Below, one piece after another: positions 36,905 through 45,777 of a stretch of DNA of 64,000 nucleotides. The notes below the pieces were generated by a model that did not search any database, was not told the origin of the DNA, and worked only from the letters and a program-made list of their open reading frames with translations. Each line of letters begins with the position of its first letter. Positions within the stretch are counted from its first letter, which is position 1. Made by a program: the position numbers and the translations under genes. The stretch lies in the NCBI GenBank assembly GCA_001411745.2, contig LIQB01000005.1, positions 62,001 to 126,000 of the forward strand, read 5' to 3'. Source of the DNA: Psychrobacter glacincola (GTDB taxonomy: Bacteria; Pseudomonadota; Gammaproteobacteria; Pseudomonadales; Moraxellaceae).

Positions 36905-37308
36905 GTGTTAATTTAATTATAATGGCTAACGGCAGATACAAGAATAAATTTTCTTTATAAAACGTATCTAAATAAACGCTACTTGTTCTTAAGTGATTCC
37001 ACTTTATCGCGAATACATTATTATTGTAAATAATTAAGTAACTAGTTGTTTCATTAGTTATTTTTATCAACAAACGTCAATTAATATTGATTAAATACAC
37101 AGTTAGGCTAGTATTACACCTACTATTTTGATGAATTTAAATTATAACAGCTATCAACGATTTATTTTGATACTAATTGTCATTACTTTATAATAGTTGC
37201 ATAGAACTTTTTACAATACTATATTTTTAGTACACCATATTGTATTTATAAGGTATTAACTCATACCATATTTTGAGGCAGTTTATCTCATTTTTATCAC
37301 CATTTTTA

Positions 37309-37328
37309 AAATGAGGACACGCCCTAGT
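37309..37328. mobile_element. solo end of the MITE-like family seen at 5119-5176
   Basis: AAAATGAGGACACGCCCTAG matches the right end and flank of the ars-operon element (20 identical bases). No partner inverted repeat was found between 36839 and 37309, so it may be a truncated copy. It lies just past the miaA stop codon (37342). Confidence 0.5.
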
Positions 37329-37341
37329 ATCATTGAGAGAT

Positions 37342-38490
37342 TTAATATAAATAATCTCTTGCCTGCGCCATGGTAGTGAATGCTTTTACCACCATATCGC
37401 GGTCTATAGAATAGCCTTCCTCGCTAGAGGTATCGGCTGCTATCGCCCCATCCATGGAATTACTAGGCAATTTCATGACTTTGCGTAACCATGTGTACTG
37501 ACGTTTTGCCAATTGTCTTGTCGCATATAATGCCTTATTTTGCATTTGCTGACAAGCAAGTGCCTGGGTCGCATCATCAGATAAGCTTGATTGATCTGAA
37601 GACTGGAGTACTTCAAAAGCACTGTAAAATTGCGCTTTATCTAGATGAAGCTGTTCAAATACTGGGTGATCGATGTGTACTAGGTATTCTAGTACTTGTC
37701 GATAACCAACGCAGCGCATGGACGGTAGATTTGGTGTTAAAGGATAGCGCTCCAGCAGACCAATGACCTCAGTCACCAACCCATCATTCCACATGATATC
37801 TAAACGTTGCTCGATACGTGTATGCAACCATGGACGATCAGGCATGACTGTCAATGCATGCCATTGCTGATTGGGATTATTTGCCAGTGCCTGCTTGGGC
37901 TTGCGCTGCCAGTCACTGATAGGGATATCAGTTTGTAGATAAACTTCAACTGCTCGGGTGATGCGCTGAGTATCAGTCGCATGAAGGCGCTCATGGCTGA
38001 TCGGATCTATCTCACCTAAATAGTCGTAAAGCACACTAATGCCTTCATCTTGCCGCCACTGCTCCACACGTGCGCGAACACCATCATCACTATCCGGTAC
38101 TGGAGATAGCCCGTCTAGCAGCGCCATGTAATACATCATAGTACCGCCAACCAGCAACGGTATTTTGCCATTCTCGTGACAGCTATCAATCAAACGGGCA
38201 ACGTCATTCACAAATTCGGCGACGCTATAGCTCTGCATAAGATCGATAATGTCAACCAAATGATGTGGATAACGCGCCAACTCAATAGCGGTTGGTTTTG
38301 CCGTACCGATATTCATATCACGATAAATCAGCGCTGAATCTACTGAAATTAGCTCATAACGCCCTGTATTATATAACTCATAAGCCAGTGCAGTCTTGCC
38401 ACTTGCTGTCGGCGCCATCAAACACACCACGCTATTATCTGCTAAATTGGCGTTTAGGCGATAAGATGAGCTATCAGATGAAAGTTGCAT
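37342..38490 (-). CDS. miaA: tRNA dimethylallyltransferase MiaA
   Basis: The enzyme isopentenylates A37 of tRNAs reading UNN codons. From the chosen start it has 382 residues: the P-loop APTASGKT at 26-33, DSALIYRDMNIGTAKP, the LVGGTMMYYMALLDGLSPVPDSD catalytic segment and MRCVGYRQVLEYL. The C-terminal part carries an insertion of about 40 residues (QFYSAFEVLQSSDQSSLSDD...) compared with E. coli, and an extra tail. The start at 38490 has an AAAGGC ribosome site; the frame from 38541 is not favoured. Confidence 0.95.
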   Translation of the reverse strand: MQLSSDSSSYRLNANLADNSVVCLMAPTASGKTALAYELYNTGRYELISVDSALIYRDMNIGTAKPTAIELARYPHHLVDIIDLMQSYSVAEFVNDVARLIDSCHENGKIPLLVGGTMMYYMALLDGLSPVPDSDDGVRARVEQWRQDEGISVLYDYLGEIDPISHERLHATDTQRITRAVEVYLQTDIPISDWQRKPKQALANNPNQQWHALTVMPDRPWLHTRIEQRLDIMWNDGLVTEVIGLLERYPLTPNLPSMRCVGYRQVLEYLVHIDHPVFEQLHLDKAQFYSAFEVLQSSDQSSLSDDATQALACQQMQNKALYATRQLAKRQYTWLRKVMKLPSNSMDGAIAADTSSEEGYSIDRDMVVKAFTTMAQARDYLY

Positions 38491-38578
38491 AGGCTTGCCT
38501 TTATTAATGATATTAGTAGCAATAAACTTGAGCGTTATCATTGCTAAAATTTGCTTATTATATTTTTTGTCGTTATAG

Positions 38579-40423
38579 CTATCTTGACTCAGGCGCAGAT
38601 AATAGCATCAATGTTGCTAATTGATTACTATCTATCGCTTTAATCGCATGCTGAGTCAGTAACGCGTCGATATCCGTCAAGAACACCATCAAATCTTGCT
38701 TTGACATCTGCATGCTCACGGCGGCAAGTTGCTGATTAATGTCATTTGCATTGTGTAACCATTGATCTTTTTTATATGCCCTATTGCTAAGTAAACTTGA
38801 CTCAAATAATGAACGCATCTTTGATTGCCAATTTTCTGCACCGATCAATACACATTGGCTTTGATGATAAAACAATAACCAAGGCAGTGCTTTATTCTCA
38901 ATATATGTCGTGCCAACAGATTCGGTTAATGCCTCATTTAAATGAGTAACAACATCTAGGCAATAAGGCAAAGATGTCGAATGTATTGCGACATCGTTAG
39001 CGATACCTCTGGTGTTTTGACTTATTTTCTCAGAAACACTTGGTACGTTTAAGGTTTGAGGCGAATACCTATTTTCTGACAGCTGATAGGGTTGTTTGGG
39101 CGCTTTTACCTGATGGCTTTTGCTTGAATGAATGGTCGTTGATGTCTTTGGCATTACAGTCGCGAATGCATTATCGATAGACAGATTACTATCTACTATC
39201 TGACTATTACCTAGTATTTGAATAGTATCATTAGCATTAGTAGATCTGATCGTCTCTGTAGTCACTACTGTCTTAAGTTTTGTCCGAATCGCATGGCTTA
39301 CATGCGCCATAATATTATTGAGCGGACTTATTTTGATACGCTGTTTAGATGGATGCACATTGATATTGAGCCACTGAGTGGGCAAATCAAAATAAAGCGC
39401 ATAGCCAATTCCTACCAACTGAGCAGTTTGGGCAAGTTGGCGTAGCTGATTGCTTATCAATGCTTCTTTGACCAGTCTTCCATTCACATAGATTAATTTT
39501 GGTAAGGTGTCCTGCGAATCAGTGATAGGCCATAACCAACCATTAACGCTTGCTTGATCGCCAAAGCCATTATTAACATATTCTCTGGATGGCTGCATTA
39601 AACTGGTGAGGTCTATCGCTATTTCTAATGCCTTCTTGGTTAACAGTAACCCAGTCGCTTGCTCAAGACGTGCCAATGGCAAAAGATTGATATTATTATT
39701 GCCACTAGCATTTGTAGAAACGGTATTTAAAGACTTTGAATTTGAAAGCCTTGTAGTTGAAGACATGGTACTTAAAGACATCGCACTTGAAGAAAGTGAC
39801 AAGCGTTTTTTATGGTCATGAAAAAGTGTTAGTGCCACATCTGCTCGCGCCAAAGCCACTTCGCGCACAATCGTTTCGATATGACTGAACTCCGTCGCAA
39901 TAGATTTCAAATTGCCACGGCGTGCTGGTACATTAAAATATAAATCCTTAACCGTAATGGTCGTACCACGATGATGCACAACTGGCATGAGCTTTGGCGC
40001 ATCATCTAACACACCCGCGACTTGCAACTGGCGACCGATGCCACTGTCATCATGGCTACTGGTTAAAGTCAGCCGAGATACTGCCGCCGTCGCTGCTAGT
40101 GCTTCCCCGCGAAAACCCAACGTCGTAATACCGTGTAAGTTAGCGACATCCGCGACTTTGCTAGTCGCATGACGGGTAATTGCCATGACCATATCATCGG
40201 GATGAATGCCCACGCCATTGTCGACCACTTCAATCATACCCATGCCGCCTTGAGTAATATGTATCTCAATATTAGTCGCACCAGCGTCAATGGCATTTTC
40301 TAGCAGCTCTTTGACTACGGCTGCTGGGCGTGTCACTACCTCACCCGCTGCCAATTGATTGATGAGCAGCGGCGATAGTTTTTTGATGCGAGTATAAGAA
40401 CGATTGTCTGGCATTTGCGGCAT
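38579..40423 (-). CDS. mutL: DNA mismatch repair protein MutL
   Basis: MutL couples MutS recognition to strand excision. The 614 residues have the N-terminal GHKL ATPase: INQLAAGEVVTRPAAVVKELLENAIDAGAT, DNGVGI, TLGFRGEAL and the LYFNVPARR motif. A poorly conserved Ser/Thr/Asn-rich linker (about 380-460) follows, then a C-terminal dimerisation domain. No DQHAxxER endonuclease motif is evident, fitting the methyl-directed type or a diverged form. It lies between tsaE and miaA in standard order. The alternative start at 40414 is close. Confidence 0.94.
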   Translation of the reverse strand: MPQMPDNRSYTRIKKLSPLLINQLAAGEVVTRPAAVVKELLENAIDAGATNIEIHITQGGMGMIEVVDNGVGIHPDDMVMAITRHATSKVADVANLHGITTLGFRGEALAATAAVSRLTLTSSHDDSGIGRQLQVAGVLDDAPKLMPVVHHRGTTITVKDLYFNVPARRGNLKSIATEFSHIETIVREVALARADVALTLFHDHKKRLSLSSSAMSLSTMSSTTRLSNSKSLNTVSTNASGNNNINLLPLARLEQATGLLLTKKALEIAIDLTSLMQPSREYVNNGFGDQASVNGWLWPITDSQDTLPKLIYVNGRLVKEALISNQLRQLAQTAQLVGIGYALYFDLPTQWLNINVHPSKQRIKISPLNNIMAHVSHAIRTKLKTVVTTETIRSTNANDTIQILGNSQIVDSNLSIDNAFATVMPKTSTTIHSSKSHQVKAPKQPYQLSENRYSPQTLNVPSVSEKISQNTRGIANDVAIHSTSLPYCLDVVTHLNEALTESVGTTYIENKALPWLLFYHQSQCVLIGAENWQSKMRSLFESSLLSNRAYKKDQWLHNANDINQQLAAVSMQMSKQDLMVFLTDIDALLTQHAIKAIDSNQLATLMLLSAPESR

Positions 40424-40480
40424 TAAGAGGTATCGTTGTTTTACGTGATGATAAGTAGTACTGCTAGATATTGATAACTT

Positions 40481-40503
40481 ATATTAAGGTCTGTTGAACA
40501 TTC
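40481..40503. repeat. related copy of the TTGAACATT repeat near tsaE
   Basis: ATATTAAGG followed by TTGAACATT, separated by a 5-base variable part, resembles the left end of the element at 32229 including its flank. It lies between the mutL start and the tsaE stop. The inverted partner was not found. Confidence 0.4.
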
Positions 40504-40513
40504 AAATGTATAA

Positions 40514-41038
40514 TTAAATCTTAACAGAGGATAAATCTAAGTCTTGCGCTTGCCCAGCCTTCGATAGACGCAGCTCAACTTGACGAGACTCATTATCCTT
40601 ATCAGTGCTAGTAGCTTGCGTCATATCAATAAACAAGGTGGGCGGCGGTAAATAGCTGTCTGCGCGGCTGGCCCATTCGATGATAACCAACGCGTTTGGC
40701 TCATCCAGATATTCATCAAAACCGATAAAAGACAGCTCTTCTGGGTCTTGCAAACGATACAAATCCGCGTGGTAAACTGGCTTGACTGAGCCGTCTGTTT
40801 GCTCGATGCTATAAGGCTCGACCAAGGTATAAGTCGGGCTTTTGACGGCACCTGTATGCCCGAGCGCCTGCAACCAATAGCGAGTCAGAGTCGTTTTACC
40901 TGCCCCTAAATCACCTGCCAACCAGACACTACCTGTCAAAGGTAAAGCTGCCAATTGTGCAGCCAAACGCTGAGTATCGGCTTCTGTATACAGTGTCAGC
41001 GTCTTAGCATTTTTGTCCTCTGTTGTACTATTAGGCAT
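40514..41038 (-). CDS. tsaE: tRNA threonylcarbamoyladenosine ATPase TsaE
   Basis: TsaE is the ATPase of the complex that makes t6A37 in tRNA. The 174 residues contain the P-loop AGDLGAGKTT at 41-50, the VKSPTYTLVEPY strand and YHADLYRLQDPEEL with the IIEWASRAD segment, all typical. Its first codons overlap the end of the upstream QueD-like gene by eight bases. It is followed by mutL on the same strand (about 90 bases), an arrangement common in gammaproteobacteria. Confidence 0.95.
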   Translation of the reverse strand: MPNSTTEDKNAKTLTLYTEADTQRLAAQLAALPLTGSVWLAGDLGAGKTTLTRYWLQALGHTGAVKSPTYTLVEPYSIEQTDGSVKPVYHADLYRLQDPEELSFIGFDEYLDEPNALVIIEWASRADSYLPPPTLFIDMTQATSTDKDNESRQVELRLSKAGQAQDLDLSSVKI

Positions 41039-41654
41039 CGGGCTTACCTGCCTGCACTTGCGTCTGTACCTGCATAGTCACCGTTGGGTTGATAAAGCTT
41101 TCACCGCGAATCAATTTGGCATATAGCTCAGGGTCGTGCCACTCGGCACTGACTTGATCGCTAAACTCAAACGCTTCTAGATGAAGCTTACCCATTTGCT
41201 CATTCGCCACATCATCAGCAAAGCACTGCGCGTAACCGGTAGCGGTTTCATGTGCAATCACCGAATAAACGCTGACATCAGATTCACCGTTTTGCATTTG
41301 GGTTTGTTTTAAAATTTCTTGCGCCCAAAAGAATATCACGCGTGAAAACTGCTCTGCCGATGGCGATACTGGCAAGCTTATCCAGCGCGCACTGAATTTT
41401 TTACAGGCAGCGACATACTCAGGGTCGTCTTTATTCCAAAAACAAATCGCATGATCAAAGCTATCGATAATGTCCTTGATAGACGATTTTAATAAGCCAA
41501 AATCATAGACCATTTGTCCGTGATCCAAGCGCTTAGCCTCAAGAATCAGTTCAATCTGATAACTATGACCATGGATAGAGTGTTTGCAGCGCTCAGAGCT
41601 ACAATTACGCACAATATGTGCATTTTCAAATTTAAAAAGTTTACGGATACGCAT
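41031..41654 (-). CDS. 6-carboxytetrahydropterin synthase-like protein (QueD family)
   Basis: The protein (207 residues) has the 6-pyruvoyl-tetrahydropterin synthase fold with zinc ligands His13 and the HGH pair (H28, H30) in CKHSIHGHSYQIE. A cysteine in ERCKHS and the Glu in HETATGY complete the site. The family makes the queuosine precursor. This member has a long insertion and a C-terminal extension (about 60 residues beyond the canonical end), so a related pterin role is possible. The start at 41654 (MRIRKL) is chosen. It overlaps tsaE by eight bases. Confidence 0.85.
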   Translation of the reverse strand: MRIRKLFKFENAHIVRNCSSERCKHSIHGHSYQIELILEAKRLDHGQMVYDFGLLKSSIKDIIDSFDHAICFWNKDDPEYVAACKKFSARWISLPVSPSAEQFSRVIFFWAQEILKQTQMQNGESDVSVYSVIAHETATGYAQCFADDVANEQMGKLHLEAFEFSDQVSAEWHDPELYAKLIRGESFINPTVTMQVQTQVQAGKPDA

Positions 41655-42050
41655 AACAATCAACCAAAACAGTAAGCATTTTTATGCTAAATATGAATAT
41701 TATAAAAGTTTGCCGCGACAACTTATCGGCTTGTGGCTTATTATAGCAAATCGTGATGACTCCGTAAGTAAGCACTTATTAATAGCAGTATTGACTAAAT
41801 AAATCCATGGCATCGAAAATCTACTTATACAACCCATTTATCAGACAAATTTTTAGAAGTAGCATTAAACAAGGGATGAATACAGGATTGACTCGAATCG
41901 TAGGTGAATTGTGCTAGTGCTATCTATTGCGACACCTTAAGCATATACTCATTGCAGTACGCACTATTTGCGTCATCAGCATTAATCTAACCTTCCAGCT
42001 ATTTACACTGGCTTAAAAGGTATTACGGCTTATCTCAAGAGGAAAAAACC

Positions 42051-42173
42051 ATGAGTAAAGGTCAAGACAGTAAAAAGAATGTAAAAAAGAAACCGCTATT
42101 AACGGCAAAAGAGAAAAAAGCCGCCAAACAATCTAAGAAAGACGACAACGGCAGTATCTTAGGTAAACATTAA
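42051..42173 (+). CDS. 40-residue lysine-rich hypothetical protein
   Basis: An ATG at 42051 with a strong AGAGGAAA ribosome site opens a 40-codon frame to TAA at 42173, followed by a strong terminator. The product is 14 Lys of 40 residues, with KKKPLLTAKEKKAAKQSKKDD and the C-terminal GSILGKH. Small Lys-rich proteins of this style occur in gammaproteobacteria, but no function is known to me. The RBS-frame-terminator arrangement supports a real gene. The 396 bases upstream (41655-42050) show only AT-rich sequence with the presumed promoter. Confidence 0.6.
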   Translation: MSKGQDSKKNVKKKPLLTAKEKKAAKQSKKDDNGSILGKH

Positions 42174-42200
42174 TATTTAGTGCATCATTGTGCCATTTAA

Positions 42201-42240
42201 AAAATGCCAATCGAACCTCACGGTTTGATTGGCATTTTTT
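42201..42240. terminator. bidirectional terminator between the Lys-rich gene and ynfA
   Basis: AAAATGCCAATCGAACC (42201-42217) pairs with GGTTTGATTGGCATTTT (42222-42238) with one G-T wobble and a TCAC loop, then T residues. Confidence 0.9.
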
Positions 42241-42261
42241 ATGCTAGGTGCGGTCTTTATG

Positions 42262-42600
42262 CTAAGCACCGCGCGGCGCAAACATAATAATTGCCATGCC
42301 TAATAACGCAACCGCAGAACCTACTATATCCCACGTGGTCGGCCTGATACCATTCACCGTCCACAACCATAAAATAGCCATCGAAATATACACGCCGCCA
42401 TAAGCCGCGTAGACTCTACCAGCTGCGGCAGGATGTAAAGACAACAGCCAAACGAAAGCGACCAAGCTTAGTACGCCAGGGACAAGCAGCCAAATAGACT
42501 TACCTTCTCGCAGCCATAGATAAGGCAAATAGCAGCCCGCAATCTCTGCTAATGCGGTCAGCGCAAACAGTCCAACGGTTTTTAATTCAGTCAAAACCAT
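42262..42600 (-). CDS. ynfA: YnfA family (UPF0060) membrane protein
   Basis: The protein (112 residues) has four membrane helices and the family pattern [20 protein letters not shown], then [12 protein letters not shown] near helix 3 and LWLWTVNG. The family is related to small multidrug resistance proteins and its substrate is unknown. It follows the phzF-like gene on the same strand after six bases, so the two are cotranscribed. The normal length and motif order make the assignment safe. Confidence 0.93.
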   Translation of the reverse strand: MVLTELKTVGLFALTALAEIAGCYLPYLWLREGKSIWLLVPGVLSLVAFVWLLSLHPAAAGRVYAAYGGVYISMAILWLWTVNGIRPTTWDIVGSAVALLGMAIIMFAPRGA

Positions 42601-42606
42601 CTACTC

Positions 42607-43413
42607 CTAAACGGTGATAAAACCTGTCATATACTGTACGGCATTGCCAGAAATCATTACTCTGTCACCTGCGACGACACAGTCTAAAATACCGCCTCGT
42701 TTTGATGCTTGATAAGCGACCAAGTGATTTTTACCCAAACGCTCAGCCCATAATGGTGCTAAAGCAGTATGAGCCGAACCCGTCACTGGGTCTTCATCGC
42801 CACCATTGGCTGGCCAAAAATAACGTGAAATAAAATCATAGTTTTTGTAGTCAGCAGACTTAGCCTGACAAGTCACCACCACATCTAAAGGCGCAAGCTG
42901 TTTTAGCTGCTCGTTATCACGCGCTACTGTTAATACGTCGGACTCAGCATTATAAATCACAAAATAGGCTTGAGCATTTTTATAGACTTCAATGGGTGCA
43001 ATAGATAGTCCTGCAAGCAAGCTATCAGGGATACTGTCAACTTTCTCAGGCTTAGTATTAGGAAAGTCCATTTGTATTTTGCTATCGTCTGTTTGCACAA
43101 TGGTCAATATACCAACCGCTTTGGCTGAAAACTTAATACAGTCTAAATGAGGGTTTTTGTTAAATAACACAAAGGCTGACGCCAAGGTTGCATGCCCGCA
43201 AAATGCAATCTCAGTGAATGGTGAAAACCAGCGGATATGATAAATGCCTTTATCATCAAGAACCATAAAAGCTGTCTCGGATAAGTTGTTTTCAAAAGCA
43301 ATAGACTGCATCAAATCATCAGTGAGCCAGTTATCAGTGATAACAACTGCCGCTGAATTTCCTTTAAAAACGGTATCAGTGAAAGCATCGATGACATTAA
43401 TTTCTAGTTGCAT
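42607..43413 (-). CDS. PhzF-family isomerase-like protein
   Basis: The protein (268 residues) belongs to the PhzF/DapF-like fold family: DAFTDTVFKGNSAAVV near the start, the catalytic Glu at about 46 in NNLSETAFM, FCGHATLASAFVLF and GDEDPVTGSAHTALAPLW. PhzF itself acts in phenazine synthesis, but stand-alone homologues like this are common and of unknown substrate; no other phenazine gene is here. It is in an operon with ynfA. Confidence 0.92.
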   Translation of the reverse strand: MQLEINVIDAFTDTVFKGNSAAVVITDNWLTDDLMQSIAFENNLSETAFMVLDDKGIYHIRWFSPFTEIAFCGHATLASAFVLFNKNPHLDCIKFSAKAVGILTIVQTDDSKIQMDFPNTKPEKVDSIPDSLLAGLSIAPIEVYKNAQAYFVIYNAESDVLTVARDNEQLKQLAPLDVVVTCQAKSADYKNYDFISRYFWPANGGDEDPVTGSAHTALAPLWAERLGKNHLVAYQASKRGGILDCVVAGDRVMISGNAVQYMTGFITV

Positions 43414-43486
43414 TTTATGTTCTCGCTTTATTTTTATAGATCTATGGTTTTATAGCTTTATGAATTTTATGGTGTTACTGGCAATA

Positions 43487-43816
43487 TCAATCAACAATAA
43501 ATAGCTTAGCGCCTATCTTCGTTGACGAACGATGTGCAATCGTATTGTCCGCCACTTGATAAGTCATGCCCGCTGTTAAGGTGAAAGTACGACCATCTTT
43601 TAGTTCGGTGTTCAGCTCGCCCTCAACACAGAATAAAATATGTCCTTTATCGCACCAGTGATCGGCAAGGTAGCCTGCGGAGTACTCAACCATATGCACA
43701 TTGATATTGTTAAATTCGCAAGTCTTCCAATACCCCGTGCCCGTTTCACCTTTATTTTCTACCGCTTCTACTGTCGTCCAATCGGTAATAGCAAAAGGTA
43801 TATTTTTCATTTCCAT
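43487..43816 (-). CDS. DHCW-motif cupin protein
   Basis: The protein (109 residues) is a single cupin barrel carrying the motif LADHWCDKGHILFCVEGEL at about 50-68, where the second Cys/His set likely binds metal. The motif defines a small family of unknown function. A second ATG three residues in (43810) is an alternative start. No partner gene is suggested by the neighbours. Confidence 0.85.
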   Translation of the reverse strand: MEMKNIPFAITDWTTVEAVENKGETGTGYWKTCEFNNINVHMVEYSAGYLADHWCDKGHILFCVEGELNTELKDGRTFTLTAGMTYQVADNTIAHRSSTKIGAKLFIVD

Positions 43817-43877
43817 AATGTCATCTCCCTGATTTTATTGTTCATTCATTTATCATAAAATCTTTACTTACTATACC

Positions 43878-44339
43878 TCAAATCCAGCGCCGCACTTTAT
43901 TTAGATAATCCTGATAAGTTTTGCCGAATTTTCGTGCCATCATCTGCTCTTCTGGCTGGATTTGAAAGCGCGTCATATAAAGTATAAAAATAGGCAATAA
44001 TACAAACGCCAGAAAGTGAGAAAGATAGAACGCCCAGCCTAATAGTATAAGCACCAAGCCAACATACATCGGATTGCGGCTATACTGATATACGCCGCTG
44101 GTCACTAAACTAGAGACCTTCTCTAACGCTTGCGGATTGGGCGTGGTCTGAGCTATTCTAAATTGAGTCACACCCATAATACCTAAGCTCAGCCCTATCA
44201 CACCCAAACACCCTGCCAGTGTAGTTGAGCCGTTGAGTGAGAACGTCAAAGTAGGAAGCATTTTAGAGACGCCATACATAGCAGCGGCGGTAATAATAAC
44301 TTGAGCGACTGGAGGGACTTTAAGTGCTAGAGCGTTCAT
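43878..44339 (-). CDS. isoprenylcysteine carboxyl methyltransferase-like membrane protein
   Basis: The protein (153 residues) has four to five membrane segments and the C-terminal motif LVTSGVYQYSRNPMYVGLVLILLGWA with PEEQMMARKFGKTYQDYLNKVRRWI, typical of the ICMT/phospholipid methyltransferase family. Bacterial members have no prenylated substrates, so the natural substrate is unknown. It is a single gene divergent from htpX. Confidence 0.87.
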   Translation of the reverse strand: MNALALKVPPVAQVIITAAAMYGVSKMLPTLTFSLNGSTTLAGCLGVIGLSLGIMGVTQFRIAQTTPNPQALEKVSSLVTSGVYQYSRNPMYVGLVLILLGWAFYLSHFLAFVLLPIFILYMTRFQIQPEEQMMARKFGKTYQDYLNKVRRWI

Positions 44340-44664
44340 GATTAGACCTCATAGAGCGTTAAATAAAAACCTTAACAGTGAGTGCTCATTATAACTACTC
44401 ACCATTTTCGTTTTAATTTTTTACTTTTAGCCCTTGACTATTTAAACCGTCAAAAAATAATTATTTTTACCTTTTAGATGTCGCTATCGTTTATTTTTAT
44501 TCTTTGCTCGCTAACCATATCACTGTATTTATACGGTTAACTGGGATTGTTATTTATCAAAATAACGCCATTTATGTAAAGTAAAAACATATATAAAAAT
44601 ATAATACCTCATAGAGTATTATGTCTTAAAGTTGTATTTAAATTTAAATGAGGAAACTGGCATC
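44340..44664. other. 325-base divergent region between the ICMT-like gene and htpX
   Basis: AT-rich. It holds the inverted repeat ATAATAC (44601-44607) and GTATTAT (44616-44622) 42 bases before the htpX start, and an 11-base direct repeat ACCTCATAGAG at 44346-44356 and 44606-44616. The first copy of the latter overlaps the ribosome site of the ICMT-like gene, so it may be chance. Confidence 0.4.
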
Positions 44665-45579
44665 ATGATGCGTATCGGATTGTTCTTATTAACCAACTTA
44701 GCGGTGATTGTGGTATTTAGCATCGTGTTTGGTATTTTATCCAGATTTTTTGGAATTGGTGGCGTACATGGCGCAGGCGGGCTAAATTACACCAGCCTTG
44801 CCATTATGTGCGGCGTGTACGGCATGGTTGGTTCGATGGTATCACTATTTATCTCGAAGTGGATGGCCAAAAGATCAACGGGAACGGTGGTTATTGAGAC
44901 GCCAAGCAATGCCACTGAAAAATGGCTGGTAGATACGGTCGCCAGACAAGCGCGAGCGGTAAATATTGGCATGCCAGAAGTGGGGATTTTTAATAATTCT
45001 CAGCCAAACGCGTTTGCCACAGGCTGGAATAAAAACAAAGCATTAGTCGCCGTTTCATCTGGCTTACTGCAAAGCATGACACCCGATGAAGTAGAAGCGG
45101 TATTGGCGCATGAAATTGGTCACGTGGCAAACGGTGATATGGTCACGCTGGCGCTCATCCAAGGGGTGGTAAACGCCTTTGTGATGTTCTTTGCTCGTAT
45201 TATTGGTAGCTTCGTCGATCGGACGGTGTTTAAAAACACCAGTGATAGCCCAGGTATTGGTTACTTTATCACGAGTATTGTGATGGATATTTTGCTTGGA
45301 TTTTTGGCGTCTGCCATCGTAATGTGGTTCTCGCGTCTACGCGAATTCCGTGCGGATCAGATGGGGGCAAAACTTGCCAGCAAAGATAAAATGATTAGTG
45401 CGCTTGATGCCTTACGTCCTTCTGAGCAGCGTCCAGATCAAATGCCTGAGAGCATGAAGGCATTTGCTATTTCATCAGGACAATCTACGGGCTTTAGTAT
45501 CGCGAACCTCTTTCGCTCACATCCAACGCTTGATGATCGTATTGCGGCATTGAGAAATTATAATCCTAGTGAGGGGTGA
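44665..45579 (+). CDS. htpX: membrane metalloprotease HtpX
   Basis: HtpX is a zinc protease that degrades misfolded membrane proteins, functionally paired with FtsH. From the chosen start it has 304 residues: two N-terminal membrane segments, the zinc motif HEIGH at about 149-153, two further segments (about 165-190 and 195-215) and [12 protein letters not shown] with the third ligand. A GAGGAA ribosome site precedes the ATG at 44665. The frame from 44632 is an extension. It is followed by a hairpin terminator before the accessory operon. Confidence 0.96.
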   Translation: MMRIGLFLLTNLAVIVVFSIVFGILSRFFGIGGVHGAGGLNYTSLAIMCGVYGMVGSMVSLFISKWMAKRSTGTVVIETPSNATEKWLVDTVARQARAVNIGMPEVGIFNNSQPNAFATGWNKNKALVAVSSGLLQSMTPDEVEAVLAHEIGHVANGDMVTLALIQGVVNAFVMFFARIIGSFVDRTVFKNTSDSPGIGYFITSIVMDILLGFLASAIVMWFSRLREFRADQMGAKLASKDKMISALDALRPSEQRPDQMPESMKAFAISSGQSTGFSIANLFRSHPTLDDRIAALRNYNPSEG

Positions 45580-45586
45580 TGGATTT

Positions 45587-45626
45587 AAAAATAATCTACT
45601 ATTTGCTAGTAGGTTATTTTTAAATT
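45587..45626. terminator. terminator after htpX
   Basis: AAAAATAATCTACTA (45587-45601) pairs with TAGTAGGTTATTTTT (45607-45621), one wobble, 5-base loop, with T residues. It may also serve the operon coming from the right. Confidence 0.8.
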
Positions 45627-45777
45627 TTTATAACCCACTTCTTACATAGTTAAGTGTATATTCAAGTAAGTTTCATATGCAGTTTAAATTATGAGAAGAG
45701 CGATAAATATTTTGAGCTCAAGGTAATATAGTTTGAAGTAGCATACAATCGTATTGCTCTTTTAAGTTAAGCCTATT

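Larger units (their letters stand above)
36839..37341. other. 503-base gap between miaA and hfq with repeats
   Basis: Unusually long for this pair. It holds a tandem repeat (36873-36904, separate entry) and a copy of one MITE end at 37309-37328. The rest is AT-rich, presumably with the hfq promoter and leader. No coding frame is credible. Confidence 0.5.
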
